Of a DNA stretch of 64,000 nucleotides, positions 36,775 through 48,094 are shown in pieces (within the stretch, counting starts at the first letter, position 1; each line of letters begins with the position of its first letter). This DNA comes from Paramecium sonneborni (lineage: Eukaryota > Ciliophora > Oligohymenophorea > Peniculida > Parameciidae): positions 232,788 through 296,787 of the forward strand of contig CAJJDN010000092.1 in the NCBI GenBank assembly GCA_905182985.1, read 5' to 3'. The translations under genes and the position numbers were made by a program. The notes beneath the pieces are model-generated. The model did not search any database, was not told the DNA's origin, and worked only from the letters and a program-made list of their open reading frames with translations.

Positions 36775-37462
36775 TCAATTTTTATCTCTATATGTTTTAT
36801 TTCTTAATTCAACAGTACTATCCCACCTATTGCCTACAATAATATATGACTATTTTACAGCAAAAATAAAGAGTGAGGAAAATACCATAGATTTTAGATA
36901 AAAGTTGCTATAAGATCTAGGCACTCCAACTAAACTTTTAGTATTGTTGTACCAAATCAAATGTGACAAAGTACCTGCGAAATAAAATACAAACAAATAT
37001 GGAGATAAATAGTACATTAAAGCACTATTACCTAAGAGGCATATTAATTAACTTGAACTGTATAATCCCAAATATTAAAAGGGTTTTCCAGAGACAAAAT
37101 GACATCCCACTATTGCACCTACGATTCCTGCAAAACCAAAAATATATATATCATTCAATTAACAAAATGCATTTGTAAGTTGATGAGAAAAATATGGATT
37201 TTACATTTAGGCCATATCTAAACAAATTAATGGACCTATCAGATAGAAGCTTTACAAATAATTCTAACATTATTTACAGTTTCTTCTATAATCCTATTGG
37301 AAATCTATAGAAAGGCATTTTCCTTAAGGAATAATCAATTTCTTTTTCTTCTGATGTTTCTTCCTATTCTATTTAATTATCAATTAAGGGAGCTCTTCTT
37401 GCTTTTTGAATATTCTTTTCAAATTAAGTGCAAAATTTGAAGAATACTTTTTTTAATAACAT
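36775..37462 (-). CDS. multi-span membrane protein, possibly mitochondrial
   Basis: One 28-nt intron leaves 219 residues. The N-terminus (MLLKKVFFKFCTQFEKNIQKARRAP) is basic, amphipathic and poor in acidic residues, like a mitochondrial leader. Four or five hydrophobic segments follow: LLYLIGPLICLD, IFGFAGIVGAIVGCHF (Gly-rich), LICLLGNSALMYYLSPY, FVFYFAGTLSHLIWY and SLFIFAVKQSYIIVG. I do not recognise the family. The intron is fixed by the frame on both sides of it. Its start is 136 bp from the divergent SLC44 gene. Confidence 0.72.
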
Positions 37463-37598
37463 TAGATTATTATTATAATAATAAATTAAATACAATATGT
37501 TATGTGTGTTCTGTAATAATAGTAATATCACATTAATTTTGATATAAATTTTATTGTGTTTAATTTTTATACAATTCTTAAGATAATAATAAAATTAA

Positions 37599-39547
37599 AT
37601 GTTTCAACGTAAATCAGAGGTTGGAGAAGAGTAAGGAGAAACAGTAATAGCACTTTACTCTTAATAAACAAATATGAGTTACATTCCTCCTGTATATTTA
37701 AAAAATGGTCCAAATTAAAATAGATCTTGTACAAATGTATGTTGCTGCTTGTTGTTTTTGTTGTCTATAGGAGCTTTAGGATATTTTTATTTTTTGACTT
37801 ACAGTAGTCAATAAATAGAGAGACTCTACACTCCAGTGGATTCTGAAGGAAGAGAATGTGGATAAGGAAATTTGAATAAGTTTCCGTTGATATATTTCGT
37901 AACACCAGAAGAGGTGAGATATTTAAATAATTGGTTTAGTAATATTTATATAGAACAGTTTGTGTTTAAAAGTGTCCAAAAAAAGAAGATAAGGAATTAT
38001 TATGTGCAACAAATAAATTAATAAAAGACTGTCATAATAATCCAAGTCCATCTGATCCATTAAAACGAGTTTTAATATATGAATCTCATTCATATTCAGG
38101 AAATATCTGTCTGCCTGTAGATGATAAATACCAAAAAATAGTATAGCCAGCAATTTTAGTAGGTGAAATTTAATAAGCTTTAGTGAATACCAAAGCAAAT
38201 TTACCAATCATAGCTATAAGTGGAGGAGCTGCCTTTTTATTGGCATTCTTTTTCACTATTATGATTGGATTATGTACTACACTAATTGTTTATGTATTCA
38301 TATTAGTCTATATTTCTTTAACAGGATTTCTTAGTGCTTATTTTCTGTTATATTTTATGAGATCTCCTTTAGAGTATGTATTCTTTAAATCTTAATTAGT
38401 TTATTCCCTTATTTTGATAAAAGTATATATGCATGGAGTCCATATATGTTAGGAGCTTCAATAACATTTGGAGTATTGTGTATTTATGCAATATTTACAT
38501 TATGTTGGAACTTAAGAAAGATGAAATTTATGATATCACTTGTTAAATTAGCAACTACTTTCTTATATAAAAACAAAACAATAATTATTGTTCCCATTGT
38601 GTTCTTTGCACTTGTAATGTCAACTCTATTGATATGGATTGCAAGTGCCTTGGCTGTACTATCTGAATAATAAAGAGACTATTCTTTAGATGAATAAATA
38701 TATCCATTTGAAAAGATTTAACTCAAATTCGATACTATTATTAAATTGATGATTACTGTACTTGCTTTAATTTGGTTAATGCAATACATATTATCTTTGG
38801 CAAGATTCCTTAATGCTTCAACTGCAACTCTATGGTACTTTCATGCATCTTCCAATAAAGGATTTGTTTATGATAGTTTTAAATTAGCTGTGAGATATCA
38901 TAATGGAAGTATAACAGCTGAAGCTATTTACAGTTTCTTTTTTAGTGGGATTGCTAAACTATTCAATCTAATTTATGTAAAATATTCAATTTAATCATTT
39001 ATAGGATTCATTGAATCGATGTAGATTGAAGAGACATAATCTTATTTTAAATTGTTTTGCATCATTTTCATTATGTTTATGTTGTCTTTGTGAGAATTTC
39101 ATTATGTACATTAACAATTATGCATTCGTTTATATTGTAATGACATCAGCAGATTACTTTGAATCAAGCAAGGCTGTTCATTTTACTATCAAAAGAAATA
39201 ATTAAGATTTTGAGACTCTTTCTGGATTAGGGGAACAATTTACTCATTATAGTAAAATGTTCATATTTCTGGTTACTACCTTTGGAACATTTATTTATGT
39301 TAAAGAATAAACAGATTTTACACTTCAATTGTATACTTTTGTTATAATTGCATTTATCACATTGTCAATAGCCACATTATTTATGGATATGTTTGGACAA
39401 AGTGCAGATGCCTTAATTTTAGCATACTTTACTGATTGTGAAGTGTAGAAGTATCATTTTGGACTTGATGAGTGTGGTTCATGTCCTCCATAAATAAAGG
39501 ATTAAGTATAAAATATAAGGGAAAAATAAAAGATTTACTATGGTTGA
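37599..39547 (+). CDS. choline-transporter-like protein (SLC44/CTL family)
   Basis: Introns of 26, 26 and 28 nt leave 622 residues, normal for the family. CTL proteins are plasma or organelle membrane carriers for choline and related amines. A short cytosolic N-terminus and helix 1 (CCLLFLLSIGALGYFYFL) lead into a large Cys-containing loop (RTVCVQKCPKKEDKELLC, ICLPVDDKYQK), followed by helices including LPIIAISGGAAFLLAFFFT, IVFFALVMSTLLIW, and MITVLALIWLMQYILSL. The family signature region appears as FNASTATLWYF-like text (FLNASTATLWYFHASSNKG) and later SADALILAYFTDCE. The stop follows QKIYYG. The 3' part from 38868 is repeated after the N at 40213. Confidence 0.92.
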
Positions 39548-40212
39548 ATAGATATTATTTAGAATCTAATTTAATTAATTTATCAAAAATATTATATATA
39601 ATTAAAAGAATTAGAAATTAATAAATTTCAAAATTACATTCATTAAACTAAAATACAAAATATTGACACAAATTAATTTTAAATTAGAGATAGATGTTAT
39701 AGTTTAACTTAATGATTTATTTGGTCTTTGTTTCTTTGGAATAAATTCAATATTTAAACTACTCTCTTCATCTTCAAAAATTAGTTAATCTAATAAACAT
39801 ATCATATTTCTAACTACTATATTAATTATAGCTCTCAAATTCAATATTCTCAAAAAGTTCACCTTTTTTAGAATTAGATATTGAGAAAATTGTGGCAAAA
39901 GAATTTTCAGAATATTCAATTAGAACATTAATATCTAATAACTTTTGTTCTAATTTTTAAGACTTCTTTCTTAGATTCTAATCTCTCTCTTTAAGTTAAA
40001 TATTGTAATTGAGTTATTTCTTAATTATTATCTTGTATTTAATCTCTTTTATTTATACATCTATTATTTTTGAGTTAATATTAATAATTTAGATTGAACA
40101 TATTGAATTCCAAAACATCTGTTATACTTCTGAATTAAAAATCTGAATTCAAAAAAAAAGTATATGAAATTAGGATTAACATGGAAATAATATTATTTTA
40201 TAATTTATTATA
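38868..40212 (+). repeat. contig-end overlap 2, first copy
   Basis: 1345 bases repeated exactly at 40214-41558 across a single N at 40213. It covers the 3' part of SLC44 and the small minus-strand coiled-coil gene. Confidence 0.9.
39640..40118 (-). CDS. small coiled-coil protein
   Basis: Starting at MFWNSICSIQ, a Lys/Gln-rich coiled coil (KERDQNLRKKSQKLEQKLLD) precedes VLIEYSENSFATIFSISN and a tail EDEESSLNIEFIPKKQRPNK that looks like a nuclear-localisation stretch. Introns of 25 and 22 nt give 143 residues. Without them the frame would stop at 39774 after 114 residues, and the protein-like tail would be lost, so I prefer the longer form. No family recognised. The whole gene is repeated after the next N. 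Confidence 0.6.
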
Positions 40213-40213
40213 N
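40213..40213. other. single-N contig junction 2
   Basis: Abuts both copies of the 1345-bp exact repeat. Confidence 0.9.
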
Positions 40214-40893
40214 TTATGATAGTTTTAAATTAGCTGTGAGATATCATAATGGAAGTATAACAGCTGAAGCTATTTACAGTTTCTTTTTTAGTGGGATTGC
40301 TAAACTATTCAATCTAATTTATGTAAAATATTCAATTTAATCATTTATAGGATTCATTGAATCGATGTAGATTGAAGAGACATAATCTTATTTTAAATTG
40401 TTTTGCATCATTTTCATTATGTTTATGTTGTCTTTGTGAGAATTTCATTATGTACATTAACAATTATGCATTCGTTTATATTGTAATGACATCAGCAGAT
40501 TACTTTGAATCAAGCAAGGCTGTTCATTTTACTATCAAAAGAAATAATTAAGATTTTGAGACTCTTTCTGGATTAGGGGAACAATTTACTCATTATAGTA
40601 AAATGTTCATATTTCTGGTTACTACCTTTGGAACATTTATTTATGTTAAAGAATAAACAGATTTTACACTTCAATTGTATACTTTTGTTATAATTGCATT
40701 TATCACATTGTCAATAGCCACATTATTTATGGATATGTTTGGACAAAGTGCAGATGCCTTAATTTTAGCATACTTTACTGATTGTGAAGTGTAGAAGTAT
40801 CATTTTGGACTTGATGAGTGTGGTTCATGTCCTCCATAAATAAAGGATTAAGTATAAAATATAAGGGAAAAATAAAAGATTTACTATGGTTGA
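40214..40893 (+). CDS. SLC44 3' fragment (assembly duplicate)
   Basis: Repeats the last part of the SLC44 gene, including its third intron and stop. It has no start of its own and is not a separate gene. Confidence 0.85.
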
Positions 40894-40985
40894 ATAGATA
40901 TTATTTAGAATCTAATTTAATTAATTTATCAAAAATATTATATATAATTAAAAGAATTAGAAATTAATAAATTTCAAAATTACAT

Positions 40986-41464
40986 TCATTAAACTAAAAT
41001 ACAAAATATTGACACAAATTAATTTTAAATTAGAGATAGATGTTATAGTTTAACTTAATGATTTATTTGGTCTTTGTTTCTTTGGAATAAATTCAATATT
41101 TAAACTACTCTCTTCATCTTCAAAAATTAGTTAATCTAATAAACATATCATATTTCTAACTACTATATTAATTATAGCTCTCAAATTCAATATTCTCAAA
41201 AAGTTCACCTTTTTTAGAATTAGATATTGAGAAAATTGTGGCAAAAGAATTTTCAGAATATTCAATTAGAACATTAATATCTAATAACTTTTGTTCTAAT
41301 TTTTAAGACTTCTTTCTTAGATTCTAATCTCTCTCTTTAAGTTAAATATTGTAATTGAGTTATTTCTTAATTATTATCTTGTATTTAATCTCTTTTATTT
41401 ATACATCTATTATTTTTGAGTTAATATTAATAATTTAGATTGAACATATTGAATTCCAAAACAT
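40986..41464 (-). CDS. small coiled-coil protein, assembly duplicate
   Basis: Exact repeat of the gene at 39640-40118 inside the second copy of the contig overlap. One genomic copy is expected. Confidence 0.55.
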
Positions 41465-41575
41465 CTGTTATACTTCTGAATTAAAAATCTGAATTCAAAA
41501 AAAAAGTATATGAAATTAGGATTAACATGGAAATAATATTATTTTATAATTTATTATATAATTATAATTGAATAT

Positions 41576-43204
41576 TCATTCTATAACAATTGAATTAGGA
41601 TTTACAGATCTATTAATTTGTTGTTCAGATTCATCAATTTCATTATCGATTTCTTTTCTTTAATTGCTTAATGTTTCTAATTGTAATATTCTATTTTTGG
41701 TAATTTTAGCATGTTCTGGTAAAATATGAAAATCTAGATATTTAGAAATGAGATCATCTAAAATATTTCCCATATGATCAAATGAAATTTCAGTGTATTT
41801 TTCTGATAAATTGTATTATCTAATAGTTTACAAGATAGTATATTATAAAGCATCAATTTACAATTTGAATAATTTAGCTTTACAAATGGGACATCTCCAT
41901 TTTCTTGGATTAGACAATTCAAGCATCAATAAATAGTTTTCTAATGAGAAACATTAAATATGATTGCAATAGATTCCTCTAACAGGAGTAACCATTAATG
42001 TAGAACACAAACAACACAATAAAGAAATAGTTTATTTAATTTATTTAATACCTGTAGATGATATGTAATTCATCTAAAGTATAATAAAATCTTAAGCTTA
42101 TTCTACACTCATCCAATTTTCACCACATGATATAATCTTTTCAATCAATTGTTTAGCTGAATATTGTTTAGTCTTATAAGCAGCAACATAATGTAATTAT
42201 TCACCTAAAATTCTATATTTTCGTTTCTATTCCATACCTGGAATGGTTTCTTTTATCATTAATGAACATTCTTCATTTTATGGAATTGTACATATTAATT
42301 TCTCATCTTTACGTTTATGTTAACAACTCTATTAAGCCAAAGGAATAAATTCAGCTACTTTTTTATTATTTATATGTAATTCTCCTAAATCTGGCCATGT
42401 TATTTCTTCTGCTGATAATGGACAATCCATTCTAATACATCTAACATCTATCTTATTTGTATCTGATTTAAATTTAACAGTTTTTGTGCTTGTTAAACCA
42501 GTTTTCTTAAATGAAAATGGTTCTATTATTACTGATATTATTTCACAAAATTAATCCATATGATATAAAGTACATCTTGGACATGTAAAATTCTTAACAT
42601 ATCTTTCATCATAACTTTTATCTAAACAATTCACATGAAAATGTTTTTCACACAAATGACATTTTACTATCTATTTATAATGTAGTTAATTTCCACAAAA
42701 ACAATAATCACAATTTGGTGTTTATGTTTATCTGTAATATTTCCTTTTTATTTTATTACATACTTCTTCCATATTTTATTTTTCAATCTCCATACCTTTT
42801 TATTATTCCATTTCTATTGAAGCATTTTAAATTTATGTACTCTCTTAACTTACTTATAATTCTTCCAATTCTTTCATCATTTTTACTTCTTTCTCAATTA
42901 ATACCATTTCCTACAATTTTTCAATTTGTTATTCAAAATACAAATGTATTAACTCATTAATACTCTAAATTGGTTCATCTAATTATGGTTATTATCTCGC
43001 TATATGAGGATCTAATCGAAGAAGACTTTAAAAATATAATTATTAAACTGAACTAGGCTTTTAATCTTTAAACAATTTCTCAAAATAAAGCATTTATCCT
43101 ATATCCTAGGTTACTCTATTAATTATTGTTGGAAGTGCTTATTTTAGCTATTTTTGAAATGCTTCTAACTCTTTTTGCAATTACTATATTTTCATTATTT
43201 TCAT
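41576..43204 (-). CDS. PHD plus SP-RING SUMO E3 ligase (SIZ1/PIAS-like)
   Basis: An intronless 542-residue gene. The N-terminal 150 residues are helical and Gln/Glu-rich. A PHD-type finger follows at about 165-215 (CDYCFCGNQLHY, CHLCEKHFHVNCLD, CPRCTLYHMDQFC). A middle region with WPDLGELHINNKKVAEF lies where SIZ/PIAS proteins have the PINIT domain. The SP-RING at about 395-440 has CCLCSTLMVTPVRGIYCNH, QCFSLENYL and WRCPICKAKLF, the MIZ signature that binds Ubc9. PHD, PINIT and SP-RING in this order match plant and protist SIZ1, which attaches SUMO to nuclear proteins. An N-terminal SAP domain is not evident. The start is at the first of two close ATGs. Confidence 0.87.
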
Positions 43205-43311
43205 TAAAATATTTGGTCAAACTATTTTAAATAAATTTTATAAACCCAAATGTATGGAAATATTTGCCACATTTTTAGATATGTATAGATTCTTTAATTA
43301 ATCACTGTGTA

Positions 43312-44458
43312 CACATATTTTTGTATAATTAAATAGCATTCTAAAAAACACTTCAAATATATAAATTGTTTAATCTTTAAATAGTGTATTGCTTTTTGTT
43401 ATCAAAAAGAATATAATTACTATTTTTATGCAATTGTCATATTCTATAAAAATAAGTGTTTCTTTATGAAGTATTCTTATTGTTGCTATTCTTATTATGC
43501 TAAATTAATTTAACAAATGATAGATGTATGTGAATGGATGTCTATTATTTCATTGATTTGATATTAATTTAATTAAAATTCTAACGATATATTATGTCTG
43601 AAGAGCTTGTGAGATTACAAACAATCGAGTTCAAGTAGGAAATAGAGAAGCGATTTGCAAAGAGTCGACATAATCATATTTATGTATTTGAGAGAGAAGG
43701 GAATGATTAATCAGATGATGATTCATTAGATTCTTTAAGAAATATTGGATTATACAATTTATGCAAACCTATTCGTAATAAATCAATGGAAACAGAACGT
43801 ACAATGCCGAAGACAAGCAAAACATTATTAATACGGCTACTAAAACCTAAAAAACAACCATCAGTAAATGAAAATAGATCTAACAATACTTCACTTTATA
43901 AATCTAGATCTCAAAGTAAAAATGGAACAACAAGATTACGCACTGAGTATTATGTTTTATTTTTAATCAGAGGTTCAGTCCTTCGAGAATCAAAAAATGT
44001 TACCTTAATTTCTCCAAAAATTCCAAAAAGTCCTTTGTACATTCAAGTCGACAATTTGATTAAATCAGCAAAGAATTAAAACCTTTACAAACTTAATAAT
44101 TACTCTATGGCTGTATGATTTATAATTTGATAATTAATGTCATTAAAAATTAACTAACCTACTCTTCTTTCTAAACTACATCCTATTAAAATTTAAAGTA
44201 TTTTTTAATATAAGAATTACAATTTAAATAGAAGTAGCTTCTTCATTATCTTCAATTAAGTAATTTAAATTATGAAAAATTAACACTCCCTATATAAAAA
44301 TATGGAGTTGCTGATCATAATGTAGATTTGGAACATAAAACTAAAGCACATATTTTTTTTTAATTTATGGAATTATCAAGTTAATAACAATTTTAATCAA
44401 TTTAATAGCCTAAAACAGAAAGAGCTTAATATTAATTAAAAATCAAAAACTTTATCAA
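43312..44458 (+). repeat. contig-end overlap 3, first copy
   Basis: 1147 bases repeated exactly at 44460-45606 across a single N at 44459. It includes the small basic gene below. The part 44119-44458 beyond that gene is AT-rich with no gene seen. Confidence 0.9.
43594..44118 (+). CDS. basic, Ser-rich protein of unknown function
   Basis: A 24-nt intron (GTATTATGTT to AATCAG) keeps the frame and leaves 166 residues; unspliced it would be 174. It starts MSEELVRLQTIEFKQEIEKR, continues with an acidic patch (NDQSDDDSLDS), then a basic Ser/Lys/Asn-rich middle (LLKPKKQPSVNENRSNN, SLYKSRSQSKNGTTR) that looks disordered and phosphorylatable. It ends NNYSMAV. There is no membrane span or known motif. 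Repeated at 44742-45266 through the contig overlap. Confidence 0.65.
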
Positions 44459-44459
44459 N
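44459..44459. other. single-N contig junction 3
   Basis: Abuts both copies of the 1147-bp exact repeat. Confidence 0.9.
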
Positions 44460-45606
44460 CACATATTTTTGTATAATTAAATAGCATTCTAAAAAACACT
44501 TCAAATATATAAATTGTTTAATCTTTAAATAGTGTATTGCTTTTTGTTATCAAAAAGAATATAATTACTATTTTTATGCAATTGTCATATTCTATAAAAA
44601 TAAGTGTTTCTTTATGAAGTATTCTTATTGTTGCTATTCTTATTATGCTAAATTAATTTAACAAATGATAGATGTATGTGAATGGATGTCTATTATTTCA
44701 TTGATTTGATATTAATTTAATTAAAATTCTAACGATATATTATGTCTGAAGAGCTTGTGAGATTACAAACAATCGAGTTCAAGTAGGAAATAGAGAAGCG
44801 ATTTGCAAAGAGTCGACATAATCATATTTATGTATTTGAGAGAGAAGGGAATGATTAATCAGATGATGATTCATTAGATTCTTTAAGAAATATTGGATTA
44901 TACAATTTATGCAAACCTATTCGTAATAAATCAATGGAAACAGAACGTACAATGCCGAAGACAAGCAAAACATTATTAATACGGCTACTAAAACCTAAAA
45001 AACAACCATCAGTAAATGAAAATAGATCTAACAATACTTCACTTTATAAATCTAGATCTCAAAGTAAAAATGGAACAACAAGATTACGCACTGAGTATTA
45101 TGTTTTATTTTTAATCAGAGGTTCAGTCCTTCGAGAATCAAAAAATGTTACCTTAATTTCTCCAAAAATTCCAAAAAGTCCTTTGTACATTCAAGTCGAC
45201 AATTTGATTAAATCAGCAAAGAATTAAAACCTTTACAAACTTAATAATTACTCTATGGCTGTATGATTTATAATTTGATAATTAATGTCATTAAAAATTA
45301 ACTAACCTACTCTTCTTTCTAAACTACATCCTATTAAAATTTAAAGTATTTTTTAATATAAGAATTACAATTTAAATAGAAGTAGCTTCTTCATTATCTT
45401 CAATTAAGTAATTTAAATTATGAAAAATTAACACTCCCTATATAAAAATATGGAGTTGCTGATCATAATGTAGATTTGGAACATAAAACTAAAGCACATA
45501 TTTTTTTTTAATTTATGGAATTATCAAGTTAATAACAATTTTAATCAATTTAATAGCCTAAAACAGAAAGAGCTTAATATTAATTAAAAATCAAAAACTT
45601 TATCAA
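44460..45606 (+). repeat. contig-end overlap 3, second copy
   Basis: Identical to 43312-44458 (offset 1148), continuing into unique sequence at 45607. Confidence 0.9.
44742..45266 (+). CDS. basic, Ser-rich protein, assembly duplicate
   Basis: Exact repeat of the gene at 43594-44118 within the second copy of the contig overlap. Confidence 0.6.
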
Positions 45607-46097
45607 ACAGTATAAAAGAAAAAAATAGATTTTCTCCTAAATCTAATGTTATGTTCTAAATATTACTAAAAAGATAGGAATCTGATATTGAAGTTAAAAT
45701 AATCCTATCAATAAAATCATTAAACAATTAAAACAAAAAAAATGAGTCCCATTAAGCTAACTATTTCATTTGAAATCATCTTTGCTAAAAGTTATGCAAA
45801 TCTAAAATATTCGCAATAACTGTCGAATTCAATCAAATACTTTAATCCTTATTTAAAATAATTATTTATTTTTATGTATCGTGGAAATTACTTTTTTTCA
45901 TATCAATAAATTTTGAACCTAATTCAATATATTTAATTTTGTATCTGTTTTTAATTATCAATATAATAATGCTTATTATATTATTTTCATTAGTTTAAAT
46001 GAAAGAAATTTTATTTATAATTTAATCTCTTTTTAATCATATTTAAATTATATATAATTATAATTTGAATAAATAGTTAATATATTAATAATTATTT
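45267..46097. other. AT-rich intergenic stretch
   Basis: About 830 bp between convergent genes; the first third belongs to the repeated contig end. No gene, RNA or unusual repeat seen. Confidence 0.45.
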
Positions 46098-47225
46098 TCA
46101 TTATTAAGAAGCATTTTCATCAATCTATTTAGCTGAAAGTCGAGGAGTTAATTGTTATATTTGTATTGCATAGCTTGATTAAGGAACTTGTAACTTATTT
46201 TAATTGTTTTATTGACACAATTACAATACTTTGTATTAAAGTTTTCCTACAGTTACTTATTCACCTGATATAGTTTTCTTTATTTCGCCTTATATTTCAT
46301 CACTAACCTTAATGATAATATTGTCTTTCAAAGGAGTAGTTGTTATATGAGAGTAACTTTCAATATAAATGACTTCACCAACTGAAAACTATTCAAGATA
46401 AATACTATCTTACTTCTTCGTTTTATTTAATTTTTTCTATCATCATTTATAAAGATGTAAATTCTTAACAATGAAACCCCATAATACTTTCTAGAAATTC
46501 TTTATATTCTACAGGTTTGCTTTTGTATAGCAGTTTATGATCTTAAAAAAATGAACATTAATATGTTGGGGGATTTTTTCCAAGAAAGGAAGAAGTGTGC
46601 TTAACACCGAATAAATCTAAATTTTGAATAACAAAGATAACAAATTTCGATTATTTATTAATGGATGATAGAAAGTTGAGATTGCAATATCTGCTATTAT
46701 TAAATTTATTCTTTGTAAGTTTGTTTAAAATCAAAAAGGTCTTCTAATCTTATTATTCAATCAATCGGTTAGCATGGTATTTTTACATTAAAACTACTTC
46801 ACTTATTTATTTTCGAAACTCTTTTTCTTGCTTTTTGTTATCGTTATTCTAAGGTGAATTATTGATTTTTATTGCTTAAAAAGTATTTTATTCGTTGATT
46901 CTTTTTGCACCAAAATTAATTTTAGGTTATTCCTTTTTAGATAATAAATGTTATGATGCTGTTTTTGTTGGTTATGTGATTTTCAGTAGAAGATGCTAGT
47001 TTGCCTTCTATTGTTATAAAAAGGCTTGGTGATTATAAAATTTAGGAACAGTTTTAATTACAGGTTGTTTTTCTTTTGGCTTCTTCTGTAATTAGTTCTG
47101 TTATTTAGGATTCTAGAATCATAAATAGTTAAGGTTACTGAAAGTTGACAATTTTGAAAATCATAAAGAGGTTGTTTGACCTTTTCTGAATATATATCCT
47201 TCACCAAATAATTATTCTGTTTCAT
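46098..47225 (-). CDS. protein of unknown function with Gln/Lys-rich N-terminus
   Basis: Introns of 26 and 25 nt leave 358 residues from the ATG at 47225 (MKQNNYLVKDIYSEK). An in-frame ATG at 47282 would add 19 residues but overlaps the stop of the upstream gene, so I prefer the later one. The first 140 residues are Gln/Lys/Asn-rich. The middle looks globular (KTFLILNKLTKNKFNNSRY, FVIFVIQNLDLFGVKHT), and the C-terminal part is beta-rich (FSVGEVIYIESYSHITT, NIIIKVSDEIQGEIKKT). FVIFVIQNLDLF resembles the Walker B region of an Orc/Cdc6-type ATPase, but no Walker A is seen, so this is only a thought. Confidence 0.65.
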
Positions 47226-47278
47226 TAATAATTTAAATAGTATATTTTTTAATATTGTATAGATATACACACACCTAC

Positions 47279-48011
47279 TCATAATTTGAAATTTTTGATT
47301 TCTTCAGAATTAACAACATTATATACAAGAATCTTTTTAGAGATTCAAGTTTTTTTCAGAAATACTTTTTTTTTTGATCTCATCTGATGATAAGTCTAGA
47401 ATAATAAGTGAATTTACTCAGTTATTTATGAATACTTAATTCTGAAGATGTTTTGATAGAATTTTAGAGTTTGGCTTCATATTTGCTGATTAGATTGATA
47501 TATTGATCAAATATCCTGGTAAATCTTTCAATACTAGACCAGTAATCAATTATCCATACACATATAGGTGATGTTTCTTTGGAGATTTGATTTCTTTTGA
47601 TTTCAATTAATCGATCAAGAGGGATATCTGAGTCAGTGACAAAAGTTGGAGTTTGGAAAACAGGCTCACTTTGAATCAATTTGGTTAATGTGTCTAACTC
47701 TTTAAGTGATATAGCATTAAGATGTTAAACAGTAGCACTTGTTATGATATGCTTGGATACAGTAGAGGGTCGATATTGGAACTAAGTTGCTATTTGAGAA
47801 GACTCTTCTTTCCTGACCCAACTTAACGAATTACAATAGTGTCAGTAGGTTGACACTCATTCTGTAATAGAAGCTCTCTCCAAATATCATAGTACTTCTC
47901 ATATGAAACCTTCAATGCATGGAACTCTGAAGTTGTATGCTAAAAACATCTTTATTAATGTTTTACTTATAATTGTTATTCCAGAATAAGAAGTTCCTAT
48001 GCATCATTCAT
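47279..48011 (-). CDS. coiled-coil protein of unknown function
   Basis: Introns of 27, 23, 22 and 25 nt leave 211 residues. It begins MNDAQELLILEQQLQHTTSEF, a helical stretch, and continues YYDIWRELLLQNECQPTD, then QFQYRPSTVSKHIITSATV and a helical C-terminal half (LDRLIEIKRNQISKETSP, YWSSIERFTRIFDQYINLI). The 23-nt intron is the least certain but is required to join two good frames. The TGA at 47279-47281 overlaps an ATG of the next gene. The gene is divergent from the phosphatase-like gene, 83 bp away. Confidence 0.62.
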
Positions 48012-48094
48012 TTTGGACTAACTATATTACTCTAATAGCTGATTCAACTTGAGTATGCTTTCTTAAAGCATATATATAATTAATATATATTTTA

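Larger units (their letters stand above)
40214..41558 (+). repeat. contig-end overlap 2, second copy
   Basis: Identical to 38868-40212 (offset 1346), continuing into unique sequence at 41559. Confidence 0.9.

Noticed and set aside
46098..47225. An Orc/Cdc6-type ATPase, because FVIFVIQNLDLF resembles a Walker B region.
   Set aside because: No Walker A or other AAA+ motif could be found, so it is left as unknown.
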